Assembly (NCBI GenBank): GCA_036490475.1
Contig: DASXDT010000005.1
Location: forward strand, 620,001-684,000
From: Candidatus Tumulicola sp.
GTDB lineage: Bacteria; Vulcanimicrobiota; Vulcanimicrobiia; Vulcanimicrobiales; Vulcanimicrobiaceae
DNA length: 64,000 bases
Reading direction: 5' to 3'
In this document: positions 52,521-61,491 of the stretch, one piece after another
How positions within the stretch are numbered: position 1 is the stretch's first letter
Layout of the letters: each line of letters starts with the position of its first letter
Program-made: the position numbers and the translations under genes
Notes under the pieces: generated by a model
What the model was told of the DNA's origin: nothing
Databases searched by the model: none
What the model saw: only the letters and a program-made list of their open reading frames with translations

Positions 52521-54062
52521 CTAGAGTTGCAGGTCGGTCGTGCCGGTCGCGTACAGATAGTTCTGTTGCGCGTTTTGAACGCCGTAAATCGCTTGAATGT
52601 TATCGGCTTGCGCGGTCGCGAGGTTGGCTTCGGCGGTGACCACGTTGATGATCGTCGTGGCGCCGACTTTGTATTGCGCTTGCGTGGCGTCCAGCGAAAC
52701 GCGCGCGGCATTGAGCTCCGAATTCGTCTGGACCAGCAGTGCGCGAGCCGAGATCAGGTTCGCCAATGCCGAGCGCACGTCGGATTCGACCTGCAGGCGC
52801 GTTTGATTGTAGTTCGCGTTGGCCGTATCGAGCGTGGCCGCGGCTAACGCTACGTTGTAGTTCGTTACGCCTTGGTCGTAGATCGGCACCGTCAGCGTCA
52901 AACCGATCGCCTTGTCGTTGGAAAACGCGTTCGTGTTGTAGGCATTCGTGTATGGCGAAGATAGCGTACGGGTGGCGCCGTAGCTGGCGGCACCGCTAAG
53001 AATCGGGAATCGCGCCAACTTTGCATAGCGCAAGTTCTCCTGATCAGAGGTTACCGTGTAGTTCGAGGACAGAAAATCGGGGCGCAATAAAAACGCGCGC
53101 TTGAGCGACAGCGCATACGTCGGATTCGATTGGTTCGCTTGCTGCGAAATCTGTTTCGGGACCGCTTCGGCGTCGGCATCTAAGCCGAGCGTCGTGTTAA
53201 AGGTGGATTGCGCGGCGATCGCCGAGCCCTGTGCGGTTACCAAGTTACCGCGCGATTGAGCCGTTTGAAACTGTGCGGCGGCTAAGTCTGACCGCGCGGC
53301 GGCGCCATTCTTGATCTGCGCTACCACCGCTGCTTCGTTGACTTCGAACTCTTTGACCAACTGAGCGTCGGCCACTACCGTCGCGTTGTCTTGCAGAACT
53401 GCGTAGTACGCGGTGGCGACGTTAAACGCGAGCGTTTGCAGATCGCGCAACAGCGTTGCCCGTCCGGCATAGTCTGCGTACTTAGCCGAGTGGATGTTGG
53501 CGATCGTGCGGCCACCATCGTAGATCAACTGTTGTAGGTTGATCGTGGCCGATTCCGACGTCGTTCGCCCGCTCGCGCTGGAACCGAGTCCACCGCTTCC
53601 GGTCGGCTGCACGGTCGGAATGGGGCTCGGGCCGATGCCACCCGGCACGTTGACCCCGAACCCCTGGGTGCTGTACTCGTTGCCGAGTTGGGCCGTTCCG
53701 CTGAGGCCCGGTAACAAGGCCTGTTTCGACGACGTATAGCGCGCATGAATGGCGGCCCATTGTGCGTTGGCCTGCGCGAAAACGGGCGAAAGAGCGACCG
53801 CAATCTTGACTGCCTGCTGCACGGTAACGACGGTCGGAATTCCGGCTTTCTGCGTGAGATGCGCGACGTCGGGTGCCGGCGTTCCATACGCCGGATAGGG
53901 CAACGGCGTTCCACCGTTCGTCGGCAACGGTACCGGCGAGGGCAAAGTGACGCCGCCGTCGCCCGCCGGGGTTTGCGCCAGACCCAAGACCGGAACTCCG
54001 GCAGCGATTAAGATCGCAGCCGAAACTGCGCGGGTCACGTTGGCCTTCTTCATTATCCTCAT
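52521..54062 (-). CDS. TolC-family outer-membrane efflux protein
   Basis: The 513-residue protein has an N-terminal export signal ending near GLAQ and a Pro-rich stretch, then two OEP repeats of coiled-coil and beta-barrel type (INLQQLIYDGGRTIANI and LTVPIYDQGVTNYNVALA). It forms the outer-membrane channel of a tripartite efflux pump. The ATG at 54062 lies 2 nt after the adaptor stop; an ATG at 54053 with GAGG just upstream is an alternative. No inner-membrane RND or ABC pump is nearby. Confidence 0.88.
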   Translation of the reverse strand: MRIMKKANVTRAVSAAILIAAGVPVLGLAQTPAGDGGVTLPSPVPLPTNGGTPLPYPAYGTPAPDVAHLTQKAGIPTVVTVQQAVKIAVALSPVFAQANAQWAAIHARYTSSKQALLPGLSGTAQLGNEYSTQGFGVNVPGGIGPSPIPTVQPTGSGGLGSSASGRTTSESATINLQQLIYDGGRTIANIHSAKYADYAGRATLLRDLQTLAFNVATAYYAVLQDNATVVADAQLVKEFEVNEAAVVAQIKNGAAARSDLAAAQFQTAQSRGNLVTAQGSAIAAQSTFNTTLGLDADAEAVPKQISQQANQSNPTYALSLKRAFLLRPDFLSSNYTVTSDQENLRYAKLARFPILSGAASYGATRTLSSPYTNAYNTNAFSNDKAIGLTLTVPIYDQGVTNYNVALAAATLDTANANYNQTRLQVESDVRSALANLISARALLVQTNSELNAARVSLDATQAQYKVGATTIINVVTAEANLATAQADNIQAIYGVQNAQQNYLYATGTTDLQL

Positions 54063-54064
54063 GC

Positions 54065-55321
54065 TTAGTGGGTTTTAGGCGCGCCGGCCGCGGGCGCCGC
54101 TTGCCCGTTGTTCACGGCCACGACGCTACCGTCTTTGAGTGCGTCCGGACGCGTCGTGATGACCTGCGTTCCAGCCGTGATCCGTGGGCTCATGACCTGC
54201 GCCAGCGTGTCGGTTTCGACGCCTACCCGCACCGGCACGGCGACGGCTTTGTTACCCTCGATCATGTACACGGTGCTGCCGCTCTGATCTTGTGCGACGG
54301 CGCTGCGCGGAACGACGATTGCATCGTTGGCCTGCTGTCTTACGAGCGTCGCGTCGATCAGCATGCCGCCGCGCAACACATCGCCGGGATTGCTCATCTG
54401 AAGGCGAGCTAAATACGACAGCGTTCCGGACGTAGGCACCGCATTGACGGTCTGGATGCGCTCCGTGAAGGTCTTGTCCGGAAGCGACGAAGTTTTGAAC
54501 CGCATGACCGTTCCAGGGCGCACGTACGCCAGATCTTCGTCCGGAACGTTTACGTTGATCCAGACGATGTCGGTGCGCGAGATTTGCAAAACGGGTTGCG
54601 ACGGGCTTGCGTACGCGCCCGGATCGAGCAGGCGGTTGGAAATCACGCCCTCGAACGGCGCGTACACGGTCGTCTGCGAAAGCTGCGTGCTCAAGACGTT
54701 GGCTTGGGCCGAGGCGGCGACGGCCGACGCTTGCTGCGCTTTGACGTTCTCTGCGCTTACAACGTTATTACGCAATCCGACGACCGAGTTGTTATATGTC
54801 GATTGCGCTTGCACGTAGCTGGCCTCAGACTGCTGTAATGCGGTCTGCGAAACGTACCCTTGCTTATAGAGTTGTTTATTTTGCTCGTAGACCAGTTTTG
54901 CGTTCTCGAGCGAGGCTTTGGCGGTGACGACCGCAGCGTTATTGGTCTGCGTCTGCACCGGCAGGCCGACCGCGGCACCTTTTGCGGACGCATCCTGCTG
55001 CGATGCTTGTGCCTGCGCTTGCGACAGCTGCGCTTGTAGCGTCGAAGGATCGATTTGTGCCAGCAACGCGCCCTTATGAACGACGTCGCCGATATTGACT
55101 GTTACCTTGACGACCGTTCCGCTCTGTTGAAAGGCGAGCGTCGACTGTTCGAACGGAGCGATCTGTCCGTCGAGGGTGATGTACGTCGCAATATTTTGAC
55201 GCGTCGCCGCAGCGGCGTCGACGCTAAGCGGCGGCGCTTGCATCGCGCCTCCGCCTTTTCCGCAGCCGCTCAGCACCAGCGTGGCGGCGAGCACGGCAAT
55301 TCCCAGCCGTTGATAGTGCAT
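54065..55321 (-). CDS. RND-type periplasmic adaptor lipoprotein (HlyD/AcrA family)
   Basis: The 418-residue protein has a lipoprotein signal with lipobox LSGC near residues 17-20 and the adaptor order: lipoyl/barrel-sandwich halves (YITLDGQIAPFEQSTLAFQQ, VYAPFEGVISNRLLDPGAY) around a long alpha-helical hairpin rich in Gln/Ala, then the beta-barrel and membrane-proximal parts (LRGGMLIDATL). It would link an inner-membrane pump to TolC, but the pump is missing here. The ATG at 55321 has an AGGAGA site; the frame upstream is the thioesterase gene out of frame. Confidence 0.9.
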   Translation of the reverse strand: MHYQRLGIAVLAATLVLSGCGKGGGAMQAPPLSVDAAAATRQNIATYITLDGQIAPFEQSTLAFQQSGTVVKVTVNIGDVVHKGALLAQIDPSTLQAQLSQAQAQASQQDASAKGAAVGLPVQTQTNNAAVVTAKASLENAKLVYEQNKQLYKQGYVSQTALQQSEASYVQAQSTYNNSVVGLRNNVVSAENVKAQQASAVAASAQANVLSTQLSQTTVYAPFEGVISNRLLDPGAYASPSQPVLQISRTDIVWINVNVPDEDLAYVRPGTVMRFKTSSLPDKTFTERIQTVNAVPTSGTLSYLARLQMSNPGDVLRGGMLIDATLVRQQANDAIVVPRSAVAQDQSGSTVYMIEGNKAVAVPVRVGVETDTLAQVMSPRITAGTQVITTRPDALKDGSVVAVNNGQAAPAAGAPKTH

Positions 55322-55471
55322 GTCTCTCCTAGTTAGGTTTGGGTCCACAAGCCGGTTTCTCGTACATATACGGCGGCCGCAGACATTTGATTCATAGCTT
55401 GCGGCGTGAACCCTTGGCAAGCGGGCCGTGCAGCATGACCTTACGCACTTCGAGGCGTACTCTCCGACCGC

Positions 55472-55867
55472 ATGACCGCGAAACTCGACGTCGGCCGCGC
55501 GTACAGTCTGCAGAATCGCGTCGACGAATGGATGACGGCCGAGAAGACCGGCAATCCCGGTGTCGACGTGCTCGCCACGTCGGTGCTCGTGCAACTCGTC
55601 GAAAGCGCTGCGGTTGCCTGCATCGAGCCGGTGCTCGATCCGGGCCAGATCACGTTGGGGACCCATATCGACCTCGAACACCACAAACCGGTGCCGGTTG
55701 GTTTCATCATCCGCACCGAGGTCGAGGTCGTTATGGTGGATGGGCCGCGCGTCAGCTTTGCCGTTTCGGTCTTCGACGAGCAAGAAGCCGTCGCCGAGGG
55801 CACCCACGAGCGCTATATCATGGATCGCTCGAAGTTCCGCGCCAAGCTCGAGGAAAAGCTGGCATAG
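55472..55867 (+). CDS. Fluoroacetyl-CoA-thioesterase-like hot-dog protein
   Basis: The 131-residue protein has the hot-dog fold pattern of FlK-type thioesterases. The FlK catalytic residues Thr42, Glu50 and His76 are spaced by 8 and 26; here Thr36, Glu44 and His70 have exactly the same spacing. FlK hydrolyses fluoroacetyl-CoA; most family members handle unknown acyl-CoAs, so the true substrate is open. It diverges from the adaptor gene (150 bp). Confidence 0.8.
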   Translation: MTAKLDVGRAYSLQNRVDEWMTAEKTGNPGVDVLATSVLVQLVESAAVACIEPVLDPGQITLGTHIDLEHHKPVPVGFIIRTEVEVVMVDGPRVSFAVSVFDEQEAVAEGTHERYIMDRSKFRAKLEEKLA

Positions 55868-55994
55868 TCCCGCGGCCGGGCGCCCAAGAATCGCGGGCTC
55901 GCGCTGAAGGGGTAGCAATCGGTCGTCCCCGAAAGAGAGGCTGAATTGTGCCGTTTCCCGGCCTCTCGGGATTCGCCGCAACGTCACGTCTCAC

Positions 55995-56006
55995 AACTAG
56001 CTAGTT
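55995..56006 (+). promoter_or_regulatory. 12-bp palindrome before ribosome binding site
   Basis: AACTAGCTAGTT is a perfect palindrome immediately followed by AGGAGG and the TTG start at 56018. It could be an operator or part of a structured leader for the strongly translated barrel gene. A looser hairpin (GAGAGGC with GCCTCTC) lies further upstream in the same 150-bp gap. Confidence 0.35.
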
Positions 56007-56017
56007 AGGAGGACACC

Positions 56018-57307
56018 TTGAAGCGACTGAGCACCGGAGTCCTAGCCGTGCTGATGGCAGCCGGTCTCGGACTCAATGCGGTCGCAGCCCAGTCTCCAGC
56101 ATCGCATGGCAACATTGGAACCAACGCGATCGCTCAAGACCAGGGCTCGGCCCCGGGAGCTCCGCCGGCGAATTTTGGATCCCCGCCGTCGGGACAAATC
56201 CCGATTCTGTTCAACGACCATCACGTCTATACCAAGCCCGACGTCCTCAAGCAGGGTCGTGTGTTGGCCGCGCTCGTGCGCGGTGGAACGCTCCTGATCC
56301 CGCTTCGTTCGATGTTCGAGCAAATGGGTGCTACGGTGTCGTACGACGCCGCCAGCAAGACGACGACGGTAAGCAAGTCCGGCGCCGAGGTGAAGGTCAC
56401 CGTCGGTAAGCCGGAGGTAGTGATCAATGGCGAATCGCGTCCCTTGGACGTTCCGCCGATCATCTATCAGGGCAACGTTCTCGTTCCCGTTCGCGTCATC
56501 TCGGAAGGGATGGGTGCCTACGTCCAATGGCTTCCGGACCGCCACATTGTGGTCGTTCGTTACGTCGTTGCGACGCCGCCGCCGCCCCCGCCGACCGAAG
56601 CTCCGCCGCCCCCGCCGACGCCCACGCCTACACCCTTGGTGAAGCCGTATAAGGACATCTACGCGGCCGGCGACTACATCATCTCGCCGAAGGTCTACAA
56701 CGAATTCAGCCCGGGAACCACCGCCTGCAACTCGTGCGCCGGCTTCTCGTTCCGCCTGCATGGCGCGGTTGAGTTCGACCTCGGCAACCTCCCCTGGATG
56801 GTCGAAGGCGACTATCGTCAATACAACTACCAGCATCCCAGTGGAAACGTCACCGCGATCGGTGGTCAATTCCAGACCTTCGTTCCGTCCTTCAACGTGC
56901 GCGACTACGATCTGGACGCGCGCTTTGGCCTTCGTATCCTCAAGCCCCGCATCTACATCGGCGTCGGTTACCTCTGGCGCTCGAATAATGCAGGCTATCC
57001 GGCGATTAACAACGTCGGTGGAGGCCTCGAAAAACTGCCCGACCTGGATCACCCGTTCTCGTGGTACGGCAGCGCTTACTACTACCCGAACGTGAAGGGC
57101 ACGTGCGGTACGGGCGAATGCCCGGCCGGACCCTACACGCTATCGTATAACGTTCTGAAGTACGATATCGGCGTAGACTACTCGTTCCAAGGCATCCCGC
57201 TCTTCCTCGAAGGCGGCTACCTTGGAGACCGCGGCTACAACCTAGACGCGGCCCCGAGCGGCTTCTCCGAGGCCGGACCTTATGTCGGTATCGGCATAAA
57301 GTTCTAA
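56018..57307 (+). CDS. Outer-membrane protein with copper-amine-oxidase-N domain and barrel
   Basis: The 429-residue product has an export signal (residues 1-24, ending AVAA) and a copper amine oxidase N-terminal-like domain at about 60-185 (LLIPLRSMFEQMGATVSYD and ILVPVRVISEGMGAYVQW-like repeats: LIPLRSMFEQMGA, LVPVRVISEGMGA). A Pro-rich linker (PPPPPPTEAPPPPPTPTPTP, within 190-215) follows, then a beta-barrel-like region ending in an aromatic GIGIKF, typical of outer-membrane barrels. Start is TTG with a strong GGAGG site. Role unknown; perhaps a surface or envelope-linking protein. It ends in a strong terminator. Confidence 0.8.
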   Translation: MKRLSTGVLAVLMAAGLGLNAVAAQSPASHGNIGTNAIAQDQGSAPGAPPANFGSPPSGQIPILFNDHHVYTKPDVLKQGRVLAALVRGGTLLIPLRSMFEQMGATVSYDAASKTTTVSKSGAEVKVTVGKPEVVINGESRPLDVPPIIYQGNVLVPVRVISEGMGAYVQWLPDRHIVVVRYVVATPPPPPPTEAPPPPPTPTPTPLVKPYKDIYAAGDYIISPKVYNEFSPGTTACNSCAGFSFRLHGAVEFDLGNLPWMVEGDYRQYNYQHPSGNVTAIGGQFQTFVPSFNVRDYDLDARFGLRILKPRIYIGVGYLWRSNNAGYPAINNVGGGLEKLPDLDHPFSWYGSAYYYPNVKGTCGTGECPAGPYTLSYNVLKYDIGVDYSFQGIPLFLEGGYLGDRGYNLDAAPSGFSEAGPYVGIGIKF

Positions 57308-57327
57308 CTTCGAAGTTCCGAAACAGG

Positions 57328-57359
57328 AGAGCCCCGGCGATTGCCGGGGCTCTTTTTTT
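57328..57359 (+). terminator. Strong intrinsic terminator
   Basis: A perfect 11-bp stem, AGAGCCCCGGC (57328-57338) with GCCGGGGCTCT (57343-57353), has a 4-nt loop and six further T residues. It ends the outer-membrane barrel gene and separates it from the convergent secreted-protein gene. Confidence 0.95.
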
Positions 57360-57380
57360 GTGGCGAACGGGCGGTGGAGA

Positions 57381-58238
57381 CTACGCCGGCGGATGCGGCA
57401 TCGGCGACGTGGCCGCTCGCGGCATTGGCGATGTGGCCGCGCTGGGCGCGGGTTCGGGCGACGGTGCCGGCGTCGAGTGGCGCCCCCTCGGCTCCGGTGT
57501 TTCGGTGGCCGACGGTTCCGGAGACGGCGAAGGCTTCACGCACGGCGGCGTTATGATTTGCACGATCGGCTGGCCGGGAGCGGGCGATGGCGTCGCCGTC
57601 GCATTTGGTGTCGCTTCGGGCATGACGCCTTTGGGCAACGGCGTCGGACAGAGCTGCGGTAGGACGAACCAATGTTCGACGAACCCGGTCGTAGCGGCCG
57701 TCTTTGCAGACTTCCCGAAGTACGTCGTCGGGTATTTTTGTATCAGCAATTGGTCGTAACGCCACGCCGTCTGCTGCGCCGATTGCGTATAGATTTTTCG
57801 AAATACGATGAGGCCGAGAAAATACGCACGGGCGAGCTGCGGGTCTCCCGGATACTTGGCGGCCCACTTTGCCAACGCTTCGTCGGCAAACTGCAACTTA
57901 TTAATCAGTTTTTCATCCGTGCTGTACGCGCCCGCGCTGATCGCGGCGTCTCGGAACGTGTTGTCGATTCCGAGATAGCTGATCTTCATCCGGCCGAAAT
58001 ACTCGTCTCCCGGTGCCGAGCCATTGAACTGCTGGCACTGCAAATGCTGCCACTTGCTTTTGGTCGATCCGCAGGGATCCGCGCTTTGCGACGGCGCTGG
58101 TTTTGCAGATGCTGCGGCCTTCGCAGACGGCGACGGTTTCGCGGAGGGCGCCGGTGTGGGCGCTGCTACGGCGTTGCCGAAGGGTAAGGCGCTCGCTATC
58201 GCCAGCGCCGCCATGGGCGCCAGCACAATGCGTTTCAC
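57381..58238 (-). CDS. Secreted low-complexity protein of unknown function
   Basis: The 285-residue protein has an export signal (residues 1-25, ending AVAA). The mature protein has Ala/Pro/Ser-rich ends and a central folded part with two Cys motifs (CGSTKSKWQHLQCQQF) and a probable helical region (ALAKWAAKYPGDPQLARAYFLGLIVF). The C-terminus repeats TSPMPRA/TSPMPHP. I do not recognise the family; it may be a TPR-like envelope protein. It converges with the barrel gene. Confidence 0.65.
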   Translation of the reverse strand: MKRIVLAPMAALAIASALPFGNAVAAPTPAPSAKPSPSAKAAASAKPAPSQSADPCGSTKSKWQHLQCQQFNGSAPGDEYFGRMKISYLGIDNTFRDAAISAGAYSTDEKLINKLQFADEALAKWAAKYPGDPQLARAYFLGLIVFRKIYTQSAQQTAWRYDQLLIQKYPTTYFGKSAKTAATTGFVEHWFVLPQLCPTPLPKGVMPEATPNATATPSPAPGQPIVQIITPPCVKPSPSPEPSATETPEPRGRHSTPAPSPEPAPSAATSPMPRAATSPMPHPPA

Positions 58239-58376
58239 GTGCGAATGTTCTCCTTGGGAGCGGCCCGCCCGCTCCGACGTACGCGCATTGGGATTTTAAC
58301 GTTTTCCGCTGATATGACGCGCGCCTTCCGCCACCGCGAAGGAACGTTCGCGCGGCATGCGCGAACCTGCGCGACG

Positions 58377-59675
58377 ATGAGCCGCTCGATCCGCGTCGCG
58401 GCCGTACAACTTCGCGCGCACGCTCGTGCGGACTTCGCATCCTCGGTCGACGCGACCGTTGCGAGCGCGTCGGCGGCGGCCGAGCACGCCGACCTCGCCG
58501 TGCTGCCCGAGGGAACGTTTCCGGCATACGTGCTGGAGCGCGACGACGTGGACGACGTCGCGATTGCGCGTTCGCTCGCGCGCTTACAGGACGTGGCCGC
58601 GAAGAATCGCTGCGCGATCGTGGCCGGAGCGGCGATTCGTAGCGGTGGCAAGCTGCGCAACGCCGCGGTTGTCATCGACACCGACGGTTCCATCGCAGGA
58701 CGAGCGGAGAAACTGTTCCTTTGGCACTTCGACCGGCATTGGTTCGAGGCCGGCGAACGCATCGCGCCGGTGCGGACGTCGATCGGCTCGATCGGCGCGA
58801 TGATTTGCGCCGACGGGCGCATTCCGTGGATCGCTCGCGCGTTAGTCGACCGCGGGGCCGACATCATCGCCATGCCGACCGCATGGGTCACGAGTGGACG
58901 CGATCCCGCGCTACTCGAAAACGTGCAGGCCGATCTGCTCGCGCGGATTCGCGCGCGCGAAAACCGCGTGCCGTTCGCCGGCGCGAATAAGTGCGGCGTC
59001 GAACTCGGCGCGGTCGCCTATTGCGGAAAGAGTCAGATCGTCGATGCCGACGGAAACGTCGTTGCGATCGCGAGCCAACACGATCCTGAAATCGTCCGCG
59101 CGACCGTTACGATCGGCGCGTCGCCGGTTGCACCCCGCGATGCAGACGACATTCCAGTTCGCACCCTCGCGAACGTCGCTCCCTTCCGGGTCGCGATCGC
59201 GCTCGACACGCGAGCACTCGACATCGGTCGATTGCGCGGCTTTCTCGACGTCGACTGCGTGGTTACTGCGGACGGTGGAATAGCGGAGTTGGATGGCGCG
59301 ATTCCGGCCGTTGCGATATCCGACGAACGCGCCTACGATCCGGTGGCGTTGCCGGCATATCGCCAGGCAGGCTATCGCGCCGCCGTATGGATCGCCACCG
59401 CTTCTTCGGAATGGACGGCGGCTTTCGCACGCGCGAGAGCACTCGAATTACGAATATACGTCGTGGTTTTCGATCGTTCGGCGGATCGTGCGTATGCCGT
59501 CGATCCGGATGGAGCGATCGTCGCCGGCACGTTCGGCGAATACCGGCTTGCGAGTTTTACGTTGGATCCGCGTAGGACGATGGAAACGACGGTCGCACCC
59601 GGAACCGACATCGCGGAAGGTCTCGCACGCGTCGGTACCATCGCCGGCAGGAAGGACATCGAGCCGGCAGTATGA
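58377..59675 (+). CDS. Nitrilase-superfamily hydrolase with degenerate second domain
   Basis: The N-terminal ~265 residues are a carbon-nitrogen hydrolase with the full Glu-Lys-Cys triad: Glu45 (LPEGTFP), Lys112 (AEKLFLWHF) and Cys144 (MICADGRIP). The C-terminal ~165 residues look like a second, truncated nitrilase fold without the triad (YRAAVWIATASSEW, ELRIYVVVFDRSADRAYAVDPDG). The amide or nitrile substrate is unknown. ATG 58377 begins MSRSIRVAAVQL; an upstream ATG at 58314 is possible. It overlaps the next gene by 4 nt. Confidence 0.82.
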   Translation: MSRSIRVAAVQLRAHARADFASSVDATVASASAAAEHADLAVLPEGTFPAYVLERDDVDDVAIARSLARLQDVAAKNRCAIVAGAAIRSGGKLRNAAVVIDTDGSIAGRAEKLFLWHFDRHWFEAGERIAPVRTSIGSIGAMICADGRIPWIARALVDRGADIIAMPTAWVTSGRDPALLENVQADLLARIRARENRVPFAGANKCGVELGAVAYCGKSQIVDADGNVVAIASQHDPEIVRATVTIGASPVAPRDADDIPVRTLANVAPFRVAIALDTRALDIGRLRGFLDVDCVVTADGGIAELDGAIPAVAISDERAYDPVALPAYRQAGYRAAVWIATASSEWTAAFARARALELRIYVVVFDRSADRAYAVDPDGAIVAGTFGEYRLASFTLDPRRTMETTVAPGTDIAEGLARVGTIAGRKDIEPAV

Positions 59676-60238
59676 GCGAAAGCACCCATCGCAGGTTGAG
59701 CGATTCGACCGAAATGCGCGAGAACTCAAACCGCGGCAATCGCTTGATGTCGGCGACGATCGCCGTCATCGCGGTGCTCGCCGCGCTCGGCACGCTGTTC
59801 GCGCATCATCGCTCGATCGAGGCGCTCACCTCGAAAAACCAGGCTATTCTTTTGCAAGCGCGCGCCTCGGATGCATACGCGAAATACGAAGCGAGAGTGG
59901 TCCGGTCCCAAATCGCACAAACGCTGGTCGCCGCAAACGTGATCGGCACGGCGGCCGGCAAACGGCAGTTGCAAATCATCGCCGATTCCGAACGCACGAG
60001 TTCTGCCGACGTCCTCGTCAAAGCGCAGACGCTCGAAAAGCAATCCGAAGACAAGGACGTGGAATCCGAGCACGTCCTTCGATCGTACGAAACACTCCAG
60101 ACCGCTACGACCTTCTTCGACATTTCGATCGTACTCGTTTCGATCTCGACGCTCGTAGCGACGCGCGGTTTCTTCAACGCGGCCTGCGCGATGAGCGTCA
60201 TCGGCATCGTTTTGATGATCGTCGGCTTCCGGCCGTGA
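59672..60238 (+). CDS. DUF4337-like membrane protein
   Basis: The 188-residue product has an N-terminal hydrophobic segment near residues 25-45 (LMSATIAVIAVLAALGTLF), a helical soluble middle with many Gln/Ser/Lys residues and two C-terminal hydrophobic segments (FFDISIVLVSISTLVA, MSVIGIVLMIVGF). The layout fits DUF4337 membrane proteins (from memory). Function unknown. It overlaps the nitrilase-like gene (ATGA) and the YncE-like gene (GTGA). Confidence 0.7.
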   Translation: MSESTHRRLSDSTEMRENSNRGNRLMSATIAVIAVLAALGTLFAHHRSIEALTSKNQAILLQARASDAYAKYEARVVRSQIAQTLVAANVIGTAAGKRQLQIIADSERTSSADVLVKAQTLEKQSEDKDVESEHVLRSYETLQTATTFFDISIVLVSISTLVATRGFFNAACAMSVIGIVLMIVGFRP

Positions 60239-61491
60239 AGTCGCGCGCGCTGCCGGCGGCGGCGGTCGCGGTACTGGTGGTTTGCACCGCAATGGTTTGG
60301 CGCCCGGCACCCGTTTCGCGCGCGGTCGGATCGATCGCGACGGCTCGGTGGCCTTATCTGCCCGGCAGCAGGGTTCCAATTGCAGTCGATGGATTCGCCG
60401 CTCCGTATCTCGTTCGTTTACTCGGAGACGGCAGCTTAGACGACGCCGGAACCTACGCAGTTCCCGACGACGCGAGGGCCGATGCGGCGACGTTGATCGC
60501 CGGTAACGCGGCCGGCATCGCGGCAACCACAATCTCCCTCGCCTCGCCGCCTCCACCGGAACGGGTCGAACTCGCGGTAGCCAGCTACGATGCGGGCATC
60601 GTCCTTCACCGTGCCGACAACTTCGCCGTCGACGGCGTCCTCGCAATCGGAGGTTCGCCCGGCGACACCGCAGCCAACGCAAACCGATTGTTCGCAGTCG
60701 ACACGCAGGGCGACCGGTTGACGGTCGTCGCGCGCAGCCCGTGGACCGTTACGCGAAACGCCGGCGTGCCGCTCGGCGATCAGATTGCGCTGGATACAAG
60801 CGGCGACGCATTCGTCACCAATCGCGAATTGGGTGGACGCGGCGGATTGACGCGCGTCACCCCCGGCGGGTCGGTGTCGAGCGTGGTGACCGGACAAACT
60901 GCCGAAGGCGTGGCCGTCGACTCGATTCACAACCTCGTCTACGTAGCGAATGCCAACGACGGAACGGTTGCGGTGGTCGGAGCCCAATCGATGCGCGTGG
61001 TTCGCCGCTTCCAAGCCGCCGATCGTGCGTTTTCGCTCGCCCTCAACGACGATGCAACGCGCCTGTACGTCGTCGCGAATCAGAGCGCGGATCCGCCGTT
61101 CTCGACTCCCGGCTACGTCGCATCGTTCGACCTGCGGCACTGGCCGCCGCGACGGGTGGCGCGCAGCGCGAACCTCGCGTTTCCGCTGGGCGTCGCGTAC
61201 GATGCAGCTCGCAAACGCGCGTTCGTTACCGACGAGAGCGCCGACGTCGTGTACGTGCTAAATGCGACGACCTTACGATCGCAGCGCGCGCCGCTGTCAA
61301 CCTGTCATACTCCGTGGAAACCGTACCTGGACGCGATTAGCCGGCGGTTGTACGTTCCGTGCGCGCGTTCGTCGCAAGTCGACGCGTTCGATACCACGAC
61401 GTTACGGCGCGTTCCCGGAGCGCCGTTCGACACCGGCGGCTATCCGCTGGCCGTCACGGTGATGCGTCCGGCGTCACACGGCGGCGCGTGA
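60235..61491 (+). CDS. YncE-like beta-propeller protein, membrane-anchored or secreted
   Basis: The 418-residue product has an N-terminal hydrophobic signal or anchor (about residues 5-22, AAVAVLVVCTAMVW). The rest is a seven-bladed-type propeller with YncE-like units (NLVYVANANDGTVAVV, RLYVVANQSADPP, KRAFVTDESADVVYVLNA and RRLYVPCARSSQVDAFD). Ligand unknown. GTG start overlaps the DUF4337-like stop (GTGA), and its stop overlaps the next gene. Confidence 0.8.
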   Translation: MKSRALPAAAVAVLVVCTAMVWRPAPVSRAVGSIATARWPYLPGSRVPIAVDGFAAPYLVRLLGDGSLDDAGTYAVPDDARADAATLIAGNAAGIAATTISLASPPPPERVELAVASYDAGIVLHRADNFAVDGVLAIGGSPGDTAANANRLFAVDTQGDRLTVVARSPWTVTRNAGVPLGDQIALDTSGDAFVTNRELGGRGGLTRVTPGGSVSSVVTGQTAEGVAVDSIHNLVYVANANDGTVAVVGAQSMRVVRRFQAADRAFSLALNDDATRLYVVANQSADPPFSTPGYVASFDLRHWPPRRVARSANLAFPLGVAYDAARKRAFVTDESADVVYVLNATTLRSQRAPLSTCHTPWKPYLDAISRRLYVPCARSSQVDAFDTTTLRRVPGAPFDTGGYPLAVTVMRPASHGGA

